A stretch of 35,320 nt of DNA, taken from Ferruginibacter sp. (lineage in GTDB: Bacteria; Bacteroidota; Bacteroidia; Chitinophagales; Chitinophagaceae). A model generated the notes under the pieces. The model searched no databases. It was not told where the DNA came from and saw nothing but the letters and a program-made list of their open reading frames with translations. The stretch is from the NCBI GenBank assembly GCA_025352625.1, contig JANXSR010000108.1, positions 1-35,320 on the forward strand, in the 5' to 3' direction. Made by a program: the position numbers and the translations under genes. Shown here piece after piece: positions 1 to 7,360 of this stretch. Within the stretch, counting starts at the first letter, position 1. Each line of letters opens with the position of its first letter.

Positions 1-1
1 T

Positions 2-109
2 GAATACCATTACAGATACAATAGACGGAACAATATGGATACGATTTTTCACAACCTGATCGAAAAAATGGTAATGAACAATCCAAAAAGAATCGGTGAC
101 AAAGAGTAA
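2..109 (+). CDS. C-terminal end of a probable IS1595/ISXO2-type transposase (partial)
   Basis: An open frame enters from the left edge and ends at TAA 107-109. The 35 visible residues begin with EYHYRYNRR and continue into a helix with LIEKMV. This resembles the C-terminus of ISXO2-like DDE transposases, where an E/F-Y-x-x-R-Y/F-N-R-R segment is followed by a short amphipathic helix. Shortly downstream (117-137) is a sequence, GGCGACCTAAACGTATATAC, that could be the right terminal inverted repeat of the element. The left end and catalytic part lie outside the window, so the family is an inference from a short tail; an unrelated small protein end is possible. Confidence 0.42.
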   Translation, partial: EYHYRYNRRNNMDTIFHNLIEKMVMNNPKRIGDKE

Positions 110-712
110 ACTTTTGGGCGACCTAAACGTATATACCTAAAAAACATTTTATTAATTATTGTTTGCCTTGTATTAATTGTTGACGCTAATTGCCAAATCA
201 CAAAAGGTAATTGGCTTGTTGGGGGAAGCGGCAGCTTTTCTTCTCAAAAGGATAAGTTTGATAATGGAAATATTTACACAAATAATGTTATGGCAATATT
301 GCCCAATGTTGGGTACTTTTTTATTGACAAGTTTGCAGGTGGATTAAAAGCGAATATTACCCTTACTAAGTTCAAAGATGAATTTAACGGCAATACGAAC
401 AGGTCTAGGCAGAACAGGTTTGGCATTGGTCCGTTTTTAAGGTATTATTTTTTGGATACGGAAAATAAAATAAATCTTTTTAGCCAGGCAAGTTATCAAT
501 GGCTTCACACTACTGGTAGTAATAACGGGGTTGCTGTCCCAAAAAGCACCCTATATTTTTACACTTTTACCGTAGGGCCAGAAATATACTTTAATTCATC
601 TGTTGGGATGGAAGTAACGCTAAATTATGAACACTATGAAACCGAGTCGACTCAATATAGCAATAAATATTACATCGCCATCGGTTTTCAAATTCATTTA
701 GAAAAAAATTAA
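110..712 (+). pseudogene. Outer-membrane beta-barrel protein, start codon lost (5' truncated)
   Basis: The reading frame is open from the TAA at 107-109 to the stop at 710-712. From about 140 it encodes a hydrophobic signal segment (KNILLIIVCLVLIVDANCQ) and then a glycine/aromatic-rich barrel (GNWLVGGSGSFSS, ILPNVGYFF, FGIGPFLRYYF, YYIAIGFQIHLEKN) of the small porin/OmpW-like kind common in Bacteroidota. No ATG, GTG or TTG lies in frame before the signal segment; the first ATG (290) falls inside the barrel and would remove the signal peptide. With transposase sequence immediately upstream, the likely reading is that an insertion sequence separated the gene from its start and promoter. The downstream gene begins only 10 nt after it. 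Confidence 0.6.
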
Positions 713-721
713 ATAAAAAAA

Positions 722-1183
722 ATGAAAAATAACTACAAATTATTGACATTAATTTCTTTAGTGCTAATATCGTTAGGTTCAAGATCACAAACGTTAACTA
801 CCATACTTTATAGCGATGAACCTGGTATAACCAGTGCGCCTGCATGCAATGTTTTCGCAACTGAACTAATAGTTGACAACGCTAAACATCTTACTGCTTT
901 AGGAAGGCCATCATATTCAGATAATTCAATTAAATTAGATGTTACTCCAGGCACTTCTAATTTCAATTCAACTATGTACTCCATTAAATATGACTTTAAA
1001 GCTGGTTTCGCTTATAATGTTGCAGTTTATTACAAAGGTACGGTAACGGGTAGCGAGGCTTATCCATATGTAGCATTAAAAATATCACCTGATAATGGAG
1101 GTACGTCAACCGGTACTACTTGTACGGGCCCTGCTGCAACTACAGGAACCACTATGTCATCATTTGCGCAATTAACAGCATGA
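722..1183 (+). pseudogene. T9SS-exported surface protein, N-terminal part before an in-frame TGA
   Basis: This starts with a clear signal peptide (MKNNYKLLTLISLVLISLGS, then RSQ) followed by a beta-sandwich-like segment rich in Thr, Ser and Gly. Translation stops at TGA 1181-1183. The same frame continues straight on with ATYGNVLAFTGTFATAGSYL, completing the strand pattern begun before the stop, so a single Trp codon (TGG) changed to TGA explains the break at residue 154 of a 581-residue protein. As it stands this half would be exported without its sorting domain. TGA is used as a normal stop elsewhere (for example 21483-21485 and 22601-22603), so genome-wide reassignment is unlikely. A sequencing or assembly error is the main alternative. 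Confidence 0.7.
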
Positions 1184-2467
1184 GCGACTTATGGGAACGT
1201 GTTGGCTTTTACCGGCACATTTGCTACCGCAGGGAGTTACCTGCTGGTTGGTGCAACTAGTAATTCAACAAGTAGTGGAAATGCGTCCATTTATGTAAGA
1301 CAGATTGCCATCACCGAAAGTTTGCCAGGAGCTTTCGCACTTACACCTTCAACCCTTACAGTTCCTTGCAATACATCAGTTTCGCAAACTTTTACCGCTA
1401 ATACTGTAACTGCTATCCCGTCAGGCACTTTAACTTACACCTGGACTATTGGAAGTGGATGGAGTTATTTAGGAACACCGGGACCAACAACAGTTACTAC
1501 ACCAACTAATTCAATTACACTGGTATCTTCCGGATCTTCAACTGCACCAGCTAACGTTTCTGTAGGCGTTAACTTTAATGGAAGGAATGAATCAAATTTA
1601 ACATGCGCAGTCAGCCTCGTACCTCTTTCTAGCTTAACTATATCAGGAGGTAATTCAATGTGTACCACCGGTGCCTCTAATGTATATACAATTCCTAATT
1701 TACCAACCGGGGCTACTATAGCCTGGGCTGCAACCCCAACAGGTATTGTTACATTAAGTTCTACCAGTGGAGCTTCTACAACCTTAACGAGGTCTGGGGC
1801 GGTAGGTAAGGTTTCCTTAACTGCCACAGTAACCGCTTGTGGTAGTGTTGCGGGGCTTACTCTTCCTATCACTGTAGGTGTACTTGATAATACAAAGCTT
1901 ACCGTAGTAGGCGAAGGCCCTGGCATTTGTCCTAATGTACCAATAATGTTTGGAGCACGGTATAACGGTAGTTGTGCCAATTTCAATGCTGCCGGCATAA
2001 GTGATATTACATGGAATGTTTCTCCTACCCCTACACAAATAGTTTACAACGACGGTACAGCAGGGTGTACCGGGTCAGTAAATAATGCTGGGGTAACAAT
2101 TAAATTTCCTGCTTCGCCAACGCAGTACAATGTAAAAATAACCGCAACAAATGCTTGTGGCACTACAAGTTTCAGTACGCCTTATGTTGTACAGATTATG
2201 TCGTCAGGTTGCGGATCACATTTAGTTACAGTTTCTCCAAATGCTGCCAGCAGTACTGTAACTGTTGCAACTATCAGTAAAACTGCGGATGCTACTTTTG
2301 ATGAAGTGAAAATTTATAATTTACAGGGTACTTTAAAAAAGCAATTTCAATATAAAAAAGTAAATAGTGCAACTCTAAATGTTGCTGATTTAAGTAATGG
2401 TATTTACTTTATAGAAGTTACAAGTGGAAAGGTGAAAGACAAATTACAGCTAATAATACAGAAATAG
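1184..2467 (+). pseudogene. T9SS-exported surface protein, C-terminal part with PKD-like domains and sorting domain
   Basis: This continues the 722 frame after the TGA. A GTG at 1199 could act as a start but would give a protein without a signal peptide. The chain holds two or three Ig/PKD-like beta-sandwich repeats (LTYTWTIGSGW, TIAWAATPTGIVTLSSTSG, NVKITATNACGTTSFSTPY) of the kind seen in gliding and adhesion proteins. From about residue 505 of the full-length protein there is a type A T9SS C-terminal domain: SPN start, VKIYNLQGTLKK, LNVADLSNGIYFIEV and a KLQLIIQK end. The intact protein would be secreted through the Sec and type IX systems and anchored at or released from the cell surface. 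Ligand unknown. The C-terminal half looks intact and unshifted, which suggests a recent lesion. Confidence 0.7.
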
Positions 2468-2565
2468 CAGTAATGTTAACGGAGCTTGTATCATAACCTA
2501 AAAGACATATCTGAGAATGGCTTTATATCAAATTCGTTCTCTGCGGATGTTTGAATAAAATTTAT

Positions 2566-2609
2566 AAAAAAAGAGGCTGACTCATACTTTTGAGAAAGCC
2601 TCTTTTTTT
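2566..2609. terminator. Bidirectional Rho-independent terminator
   Basis: The arms GAGGCT (2573-2578) and AGCCTC (2597-2602) pair, with inner CTCA/TGAG pairing, and are flanked by an A-run (2566-2572) and a T-run (2603-2609). It lies between the convergent ends of the T9SS surface protein and the ThuA-like gene and can serve both strands. Confidence 0.8.
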
Positions 2610-2619
2610 AAATAGTCTT

Positions 2620-3378
2620 TTATTTTGTACCCATAGCATATTGAATGCCGCCCAACAAATGTTGCAGGTAATTTTGCTCGGTGTATGATTCGATTGTATG
2701 ACCGAGTTCTGTATAAAAAACCCTTCCACTTTCAAACTCCTGATACCATGCCATCGGATGGTTGTCACCATTTTTTCCTCCTGTATAAGAGGTCTCATCA
2801 ATTTTGATTAACACTTTTACATCGGGATTCATGTTTTTAAAATTGTACCATTCATCTTTTCTTGTCCATGTTGTAGGTAAATGTTTTGTAGCTGCATGTG
2901 TATTATCAACTACAATCAATTTGGCTTCTTGCTGTTGAGGGTGAGATAAAAAACTGGCACCTACCATTTTTACGTACCATGGCCATTCATACTCACAATC
3001 TGTTGCAGCATGTATACCTACAAAACCTCCACCTTTGTGAATATAATTTTGCAATGCAACCTCCTGGTCTTTGCCTAAAATAGTGCCTGTTGTACATAAA
3101 AAAATGACGGCATTGTATTTTTTTAAATTAGCATCATTCAAATAGGTGGAGTCTTCTGTAGCATCAACATCAAAATTATTTGATGCACCTAATTTTTTTA
3201 TTGCCGCAATGCCGGTTTCAATACTCTCGTGCCGGTAGCCATTTGTTTTAGAAAAAATAAGTACCGCATTTTTTTTTGCAAGGACCGGTTGTGGGTTATT
3301 ATTTTGAAAGGCAAACCCGCTAATAACTATCAACACTAAAAAAAATGAACGAAAAAAAGAATTGGTAAGCAATTTCAT
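2620..3378 (-). CDS. ThuA-like domain protein, exported
   Basis: This 252-residue protein has a signal peptide (MKLLTNSFFRSFFLVLIVIS) and a complete ThuA-like fold. Diagnostic segments are NAVLIFSKTNGYRHESIETG, GGGFVGIHAATDCEYEWPWY, a SHP motif, and HPMAWYQEFESGRVFYTELG followed by HT. The ATG at 3378 is chosen because the frame upstream runs through the DUF1080 gene without a signal peptide; the two genes are then only 4 nt apart. ThuA proteins are tied to 3-keto-disaccharide metabolism in rhizobia (thuAB) and often sit beside DUF1080 proteins in Bacteroidota. The exact reaction is unsettled; a class I glutamine amidotransferase-like fold is known for the family. It is the last gene of the minus-strand operon before the terminator. 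Confidence 0.85.
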   Translation of the reverse strand: MKLLTNSFFRSFFLVLIVISGFAFQNNNPQPVLAKKNAVLIFSKTNGYRHESIETGIAAIKKLGASNNFDVDATEDSTYLNDANLKKYNAVIFLCTTGTILGKDQEVALQNYIHKGGGFVGIHAATDCEYEWPWYVKMVGASFLSHPQQQEAKLIVVDNTHAATKHLPTTWTRKDEWYNFKNMNPDVKVLIKIDETSYTGGKNGDNHPMAWYQEFESGRVFYTELGHTIESYTEQNYLQHLLGGIQYAMGTK

Positions 3379-3382
3379 AATG

Positions 3383-4099
3383 TTATAATTTTTTAATTTT
3401 GATATTGCGGTACCAAACTGTATTTCCATGATCCTGTAAAGCAATTCTTCCCTTTTTAAAAGTCCCAAAATCTGGCATCTCTTTAAACTTGCTGCCGGCA
3501 ATTAACTGCCTCCAGTTATCATCCCACATAGTTGTTGTAACTACGTTGGTACCATTTAAAATTATTTCCAGCTTGCCTTTGTTACTGATAATTTCTACAG
3601 CATTCCATTCACCAACAGGCTTAACAGGTTCTGATGAACTTTTAATAAGATCATATAAATCACCTGCTCTGTGTTTGATAATCTTTCCATCAGGATGCCC
3701 ATCATTGTCCAACACCTGAATTTCAGGCCCAGTTTTGTAAGTCTCTTTATACTTTAAAGTATCTTCTTTAATATTAAAAATGATACCGCTATTGCCATTT
3801 GCAGAGATCTTCCATTCTAACTTTAAATCAAAATTTTCAAACGCTTCATTAGTTACAATGTCACCGCCATCTTTTACGGAGTTATCAATCATCAGTGCGC
3901 CGTCAACAATTTTCCAGCGTGCACCAACTGTTTTTTTACCGTAAGTGTGCCATCCTTTTGTTGTTTTACCATCAAATAAGGTTACCCAAACTTCTTTACC
4001 TGGTGTGTGTAACATATAATTACCAGCAGCATTTTTAATTATTGGCGAAGGCTTATTAGTGAATAAAAAAGACAACAAGGCAATAGCTATTATTTTCAT
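3383..4099 (-). CDS. DUF1080 / 3-keto-disaccharide hydrolase family protein, exported
   Basis: This 238-residue protein has a short signal peptide (MKIIAIALLSFLFTNKPSP) and a single concanavalin-like DUF1080 domain. Typical segments are WVTLFDGKTTKGWHTYGKK, FDLKLEWKISANGNSGIIFN, GPEIQVLDNDGHPDGK, KPVGEWNAVEIISNKGKLEI and a GRIALQDHGNTVWYRNIKIK end. The Pfam family is now named 3-keto-disaccharide hydrolase after members that cleave the glycosidic bond of 3-keto-glucosides. Here it would act in the periplasm on products of the GMC dehydrogenases encoded at 9643-14841. It is tightly spaced with ThuA (4 nt) and cytochrome c (9 nt), so one transcript is likely. Family assignment is strong; substrate is inferred. 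Confidence 0.88.
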   Translation of the reverse strand: MKIIAIALLSFLFTNKPSPIIKNAAGNYMLHTPGKEVWVTLFDGKTTKGWHTYGKKTVGARWKIVDGALMIDNSVKDGGDIVTNEAFENFDLKLEWKISANGNSGIIFNIKEDTLKYKETYKTGPEIQVLDNDGHPDGKIIKHRAGDLYDLIKSSSEPVKPVGEWNAVEIISNKGKLEIILNGTNVVTTTMWDDNWRQLIAGSKFKEMPDFGTFKKGRIALQDHGNTVWYRNIKIKKL

Positions 4100-4108
4100 G
4101 TTTAGGGT

Positions 4109-4504
4109 TTAATTATTTTTTAGCAATAAAACATATTTGGCAAGCGATTTTGCATCTTCAAGCGGTAATTTATCATGCGCTGCCATTGGGATGCTTCCCC
4201 AGTTACCTTGCCCACCTTTAATAATTTTATGGGCTAATGTATCAATGGTTTCGGGTGTATTTGGATATTTATTGGCAATATCACGAAATGCAGGACCTAT
4301 CAATTTTTCATCAATTTTGTGGCAGGTAGCGCAATCTGAATTCTTAATAAGGTCAAGCCCTTTTTGAAACTCCGGACTGTCAGTGGGGTCTGCTTTGGCA
4401 ACTGGTGGTGTTTCAGTTTTGGTTTCAGTTTTAGCATCGCTTCCACCGTTGTTGCATGCATACATTCCGACAGTTAATAAACAAATGGTGATAATTCTTT
4501 TCAT
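4109..4504 (-). CDS. Class I cytochrome c, lipoprotein
   Basis: This is a 131-residue protein with a lipoprotein signal peptide (MKRIITICLLTVGMYAC, lipidated Cys17) and a Thr/Glu/Lys-rich linker. A single haem-c domain follows: CATCH at residues 58-62 gives the covalent Cys58/Cys61 and the proximal His62, and Met107 in the GSIPMAAH segment is the likely distal ligand. It ends in the usual helix (LAKYVLLLKNN). It should sit anchored in the periplasm and carry electrons one at a time. Its place between the DUF1080 gene and a sugar isomerase suggests that it accepts electrons from the flavoprotein (GMC) glycoside dehydrogenases of the divergent operon, as in known three-part sugar dehydrogenases (flavoprotein, small subunit, cytochrome c). 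That partnership is inferred. Confidence 0.9.
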   Translation of the reverse strand: MKRIITICLLTVGMYACNNGGSDAKTETKTETPPVAKADPTDSPEFQKGLDLIKNSDCATCHKIDEKLIGPAFRDIANKYPNTPETIDTLAHKIIKGGQGNWGSIPMAAHDKLPLEDAKSLAKYVLLLKNN

Positions 4505-4544
4505 GTAAAATGTTTTTTAATTAAAATTATAGTTGATAAAATTA

Positions 4545-5600
4545 CTAATCTAATCCTAAAACAGTGCGGTTAAATTTTTCATCGCTGCCTGTGTTGGCAA
4601 AATCATCAAAGGCTCTTTCCGTTACCCTTATAATATGATCTTTAATAAATACAGAACCTTCTTTAGCACCATCTTCCGGATGTTTAATGGCACATTCCCA
4701 TTCCATCACTGCCCAGCCCTTATAATTGTATGCTGCCAGTTTACTAAAAATAGATTTAAAATCTACCTGTCCATCGCCCAACGAACGGAAACGTCCTGCA
4801 CGGTCAATCCAGTTTTGGTAACCTCCGTAAACCCCTTGCTTACCTGTGGGGTTAAACTCTGCATCTTTAACATGAAACATTTTTATACGCTCATGGTAAT
4901 GATCAATGTAGGTTAAATAATCCAGGCATTGCAACACAAAATGCGAAGGGTCGTATAGCAGGCAAGCCCTTTTATGGTTGTTTACTTTCTCTAAAAACAT
5001 TTCGTAACTAATACCATCGTGCAGGTCTTCTCCAGGATGAATTTCATAACAAAGATCAACACCGTGTTCATCAAAATGATTCAAAATTGGCAACCACCTT
5101 TTTGCCAGTTCATTAAAACCTGTTTCAACCAATCCCGCCGGGCGCTGCGGCCATGGATAAACTGTATGCCACAATAAAGCACCGCTGAAAGTGGCGTGTG
5201 CATTCAATCCTAAGTTTTTGGAGGCAATGGCTGCATACTTCAATTGTTGTACTGCCCATTCCGTTCTTGCCTTGGGATTATTGCGGTAAGCTTCCGGTGC
5301 AAAGCCATCAAACAAAGCATCGTAGGCAGGGTTTACTGCAACAAGCTGACCTTGTAAGTGCGTAGACAATTCTGTAATTTCCAATCCGCAACTATTTACA
5401 ATGCCTTTTAATTCATCACAGTAAGTTTTGCTTTCAGCAGCTTTTTGCAGGTCAATCAGGCGACTATCCCAACTTGGGATTTGCACACCAACAAATCCAA
5501 TGCTTTTGGCCCATTTGCAAATGCTCTCCAGTGAATTAAAAGGAGCAACATCTCCCATAAATTGCGCAAGAAAAATTCCGGGTCCTTTTACTGTTGTCAT
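4545..5600 (-). CDS. Sugar phosphate isomerase/epimerase (xylose isomerase-like TIM barrel), cytosolic
   Basis: This 351-residue protein lacks a signal peptide. It has the AP endonuclease 2/xylose isomerase-like barrel with a divalent-metal site: Glu186 in CYEIHPGED, Asp217 and His220 in LLYDPSHF, His243 and Asp246 in MFHVKDAE, and Glu300 in VMEWECA. The start at 5600 (MTTVKGPGIF) is preferred; the frame reads 12 codons further back into a hairpin repeat, but those residues look non-coding. Long members of this family (about 350 residues with a C-terminal helix) commonly pair with Gfo/Idh oxidoreductases in Bacteroidota sugar clusters, as here. It probably isomerises or epimerises a free keto sugar; the substrate cannot be read from sequence. 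Confidence 0.85.
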   Translation of the reverse strand: MTTVKGPGIFLAQFMGDVAPFNSLESICKWAKSIGFVGVQIPSWDSRLIDLQKAAESKTYCDELKGIVNSCGLEITELSTHLQGQLVAVNPAYDALFDGFAPEAYRNNPKARTEWAVQQLKYAAIASKNLGLNAHATFSGALLWHTVYPWPQRPAGLVETGFNELAKRWLPILNHFDEHGVDLCYEIHPGEDLHDGISYEMFLEKVNNHKRACLLYDPSHFVLQCLDYLTYIDHYHERIKMFHVKDAEFNPTGKQGVYGGYQNWIDRAGRFRSLGDGQVDFKSIFSKLAAYNYKGWAVMEWECAIKHPEDGAKEGSVFIKDHIIRVTERAFDDFANTGSDEKFNRTVLGLD

Positions 5601-5617
5601 AATTGTGTTGTTTAAAA

Positions 5618-5840
5618 AACCCTCCCTGCCTTCCAAGGGAGGGTTCTTGACTCTGTTAATTGAAAAGTATTATTAATTGCTAAACCTTTAGCCTCCCTGC
5701 TCTCCAAAAAAGGATTCTTGACTCTGCCAAATTGAAAAATATTCTAAATGCTAAAACTTCAAATTCATATTTGTCCCTCTCTGCCAAATTAAAAACGCTC
5801 CAAATGCTATGACTCCAAGACCCCCTTGGGGGCAGGGGGG
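5618..5840. repeat. Intergenic cluster of degenerate repeats and G/C hairpins
   Basis: The 248-nt gap between the isomerase and oxidoreductase genes holds a perfect 10-bp hairpin (AACCCTCCCT 5618-5627 with AGGGAGGGTT 5636-5645, 8-nt loop). Two or three degenerate units follow, built on TTCTTGACTCTG..AATTGAAAA.AT..TAAATGCTAAA (about 5644-5690, 5714-5755 and 5779-5808). The region ends with CCCCCTTGGGGGCAGGGGGG (5821-5840). The G/C blocks stand out sharply from the AT-rich surroundings. It resembles REP-like intergenic repeats of Bacteroidota. It could also attenuate or process the transcript between the two genes. Confidence 0.6.
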
Positions 5841-5848
5841 CTGTGCTT

Positions 5849-7012
5849 TTATACTGTATGTGCAAACCATTTAGTATCCGACTGGCTGCTCGCCACCACA
5901 TTGTCAATAAAAGCCATGCCCCTGATGCCATCTTCAACTGAGGGAAAATCAAGCGCCTCTTTTGAAGGAGTTGTTCCATCAATTTTAGCAGATAACGTTT
6001 GGGCAAAATTTCTATAGATATTTCCAAACGCTTCGAGGTAACCTTCCGGATGGCCACCAGGTGTGCGGCAACTATTTTTTGCAAAGCTCGACAATGCTGG
6101 ATAATTGGCACCCGCTCTTAATATTTGTGTAGGTTGGTCAAGCCACTTCACCAACAAGGTATTGGGTTCGTGTTGAGCCCATTCAATACCACCTTTTTCT
6201 CCATAGACTCTTATCTTCAAAGCATTCTCCTCACCGGCTGCAACCTGCGATGCCATTAAAACGCCTGCTGCACCATTATTAAATTTCAGCAACACATTAC
6301 CATCATCATCCAATGCACGGCCATCAACCAGGATATTTAAGTCAGCACATAGTTGTGTTATTTGCAAACCCGAAATGTATTCTGCCAGGTGAGCAGCATG
6401 TGTACCTATGTCTCCCATACAACCACTTTTACCACTTTTTTTAGGATCTGTTCTCCAGGCTGCCTGTGCATTGCCTTCTCTTTCACTTAATTTACTAAGC
6501 CACCCCTGTGGGTACTCAACCCAAACTTTCCTGATCTTTCCCAGCGTACCTTCAGCACACATTGCCTTTGCCTGCTTTACCATTGGGTAACCAGAGTAAG
6601 TATGTGTTAAACAAAGTATCAAACCCGTCTCTTCAACCTTGGCTTTTAATTGTCTCGCTTCCTCTAAAGTAAAAGCAATAGGTTTTTCTATCACTACATG
6701 AAAGCCATGATCCAACGCCATCATTGCAGGTGCATAGTGGGCAAAGTTGGGAGTAACGATGGTTACAAAATCAATCCTTTTATCAGCAGGTAATTCACTT
6801 TCTTTCTTTATTAGTTCATCGTAAGTGAGGTAAGTTCTTTCCTTTGGTAAAAAAAGCATTTCACCCGATTCACGGGCAATATCCGGGTTGATACTTAAAG
6901 CACCCGCTGCCAGTTCTATCAGTCCATCCATGTTGGATGCAAGGCGGTGTATGGCACCAATGAATGCGTCTTTTCCGCCGCCGATCATGCCCATTCGTAA
7001 TTTTCTGTTCAT
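5849..7012 (-). CDS. Gfo/Idh/MocA family NAD(P)-dependent oxidoreductase, cytosolic
   Basis: This 387-residue protein has an N-terminal Rossmann fold (RMGMIGGGKDAFIGAIHR near residue 6), the EKP signature in HVVIEKPIAFTLEEA, and the C-terminal alpha/beta domain (GDIGTHAAHLAEYISG with the usual catalytic Asp and His). It ends with GIRGMAFIDNVVASS. No signal peptide, so the enzyme is cytosolic and uses NAD(P)(H). It is the first gene of the minus operon. Within a 3-keto-glycoside pathway it would be expected to reduce the freed 3-keto sugar to the normal sugar, or to act on the isomerase product. The family is certain; direction and substrate are inferred from neighbours. The start at 7012 is an ATG with no close rival; M7 is possible. 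Confidence 0.88.
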   Translation of the reverse strand: MNRKLRMGMIGGGKDAFIGAIHRLASNMDGLIELAAGALSINPDIARESGEMLFLPKERTYLTYDELIKKESELPADKRIDFVTIVTPNFAHYAPAMMALDHGFHVVIEKPIAFTLEEARQLKAKVEETGLILCLTHTYSGYPMVKQAKAMCAEGTLGKIRKVWVEYPQGWLSKLSEREGNAQAAWRTDPKKSGKSGCMGDIGTHAAHLAEYISGLQITQLCADLNILVDGRALDDDGNVLLKFNNGAAGVLMASQVAAGEENALKIRVYGEKGGIEWAQHEPNTLLVKWLDQPTQILRAGANYPALSSFAKNSCRTPGGHPEGYLEAFGNIYRNFAQTLSAKIDGTTPSKEALDFPSVEDGIRGMAFIDNVVASSQSDTKWFAHTV

Positions 7013-7360
7013 GTTATAATAATTAAAGTGATTGATTTTTTATTTTGTTACAAAGGGCAAAAACAACGTTAAGTAGAATAATTTTTTTTCAGTTACAATA
7101 AATGGCATCCCGTTTTTTTAACATGCTAAAATTATCATTTTTATTTTAACAGATAACCCTAATCAATAATTAAAATTTAAAAGAAAAAGTAAATTTAAGA
7201 AAGGCACCCTGTAAATGTGCTACGATGTAAAAAATAAAAATCGCTGATTGGCATAAATTAAAATAAACATTCAATCGATAATTTTTTATTAACGATTGAA
7301 TGTTTTATTTGTATAAATAACTAACTTGGCATTTCATTGCTTAAAAAAAACTTAACGACT
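7013..7360. promoter_or_regulatory. Divergent promoter region between the two sugar operons
   Basis: This very AT-rich 348-nt spacer separates the Gfo/Idh gene (leftward) from the MFS transporter (rightward) and must hold both start regions. I found no perfect TAnnTTTG element on either strand. A perfect inverted repeat lies close to the transporter start and is listed separately. I saw no coding potential or stable RNA. Confidence 0.5.
7265..7305. promoter_or_regulatory. 13-bp perfect inverted repeat, candidate operator
   Basis: AAACATTCAATCG (7265-7277) is repeated in exact inverse as CGATTGAATGTTT (7293-7305), with a 15-nt A/T-only spacer. It lies 56-96 nt upstream of the MFS start codon and is not followed by a T-run, so a protein-binding site or 5'-leader stem is more likely than a terminator. 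No transcription factor gene lies next to it. Confidence 0.5.

Noticed and set aside
110-712. Treating the ATG at 290 as the true start of the barrel protein
   Set aside because: The frame upstream of 290 encodes a convincing signal peptide and first barrel strand, so 290 is internal.
1181-1183. Genome-wide TGA reassignment to Trp
   Set aside because: Other intact genes end in TGA (for example at 21483-21485 and 22601-22603) and use TGG for Trp, and the GH9 break is a TAA, so a single-gene lesion fits better.
1465-1998. Long minus-strand open frame (177 codons) across the T9SS surface protein gene
   Set aside because: It lies opposite a strongly typed coding frame, its translation is low-complexity Val/Pro/Thr, and no start signal or family pattern is seen. 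It is a shadow.
5680-6111. Minus-strand open frame overlapping the Gfo/Idh C-terminus and the repeat region
   Set aside because: It is out of frame with the certain oxidoreductase and reads through the G/C repeat, with no protein-like pattern.
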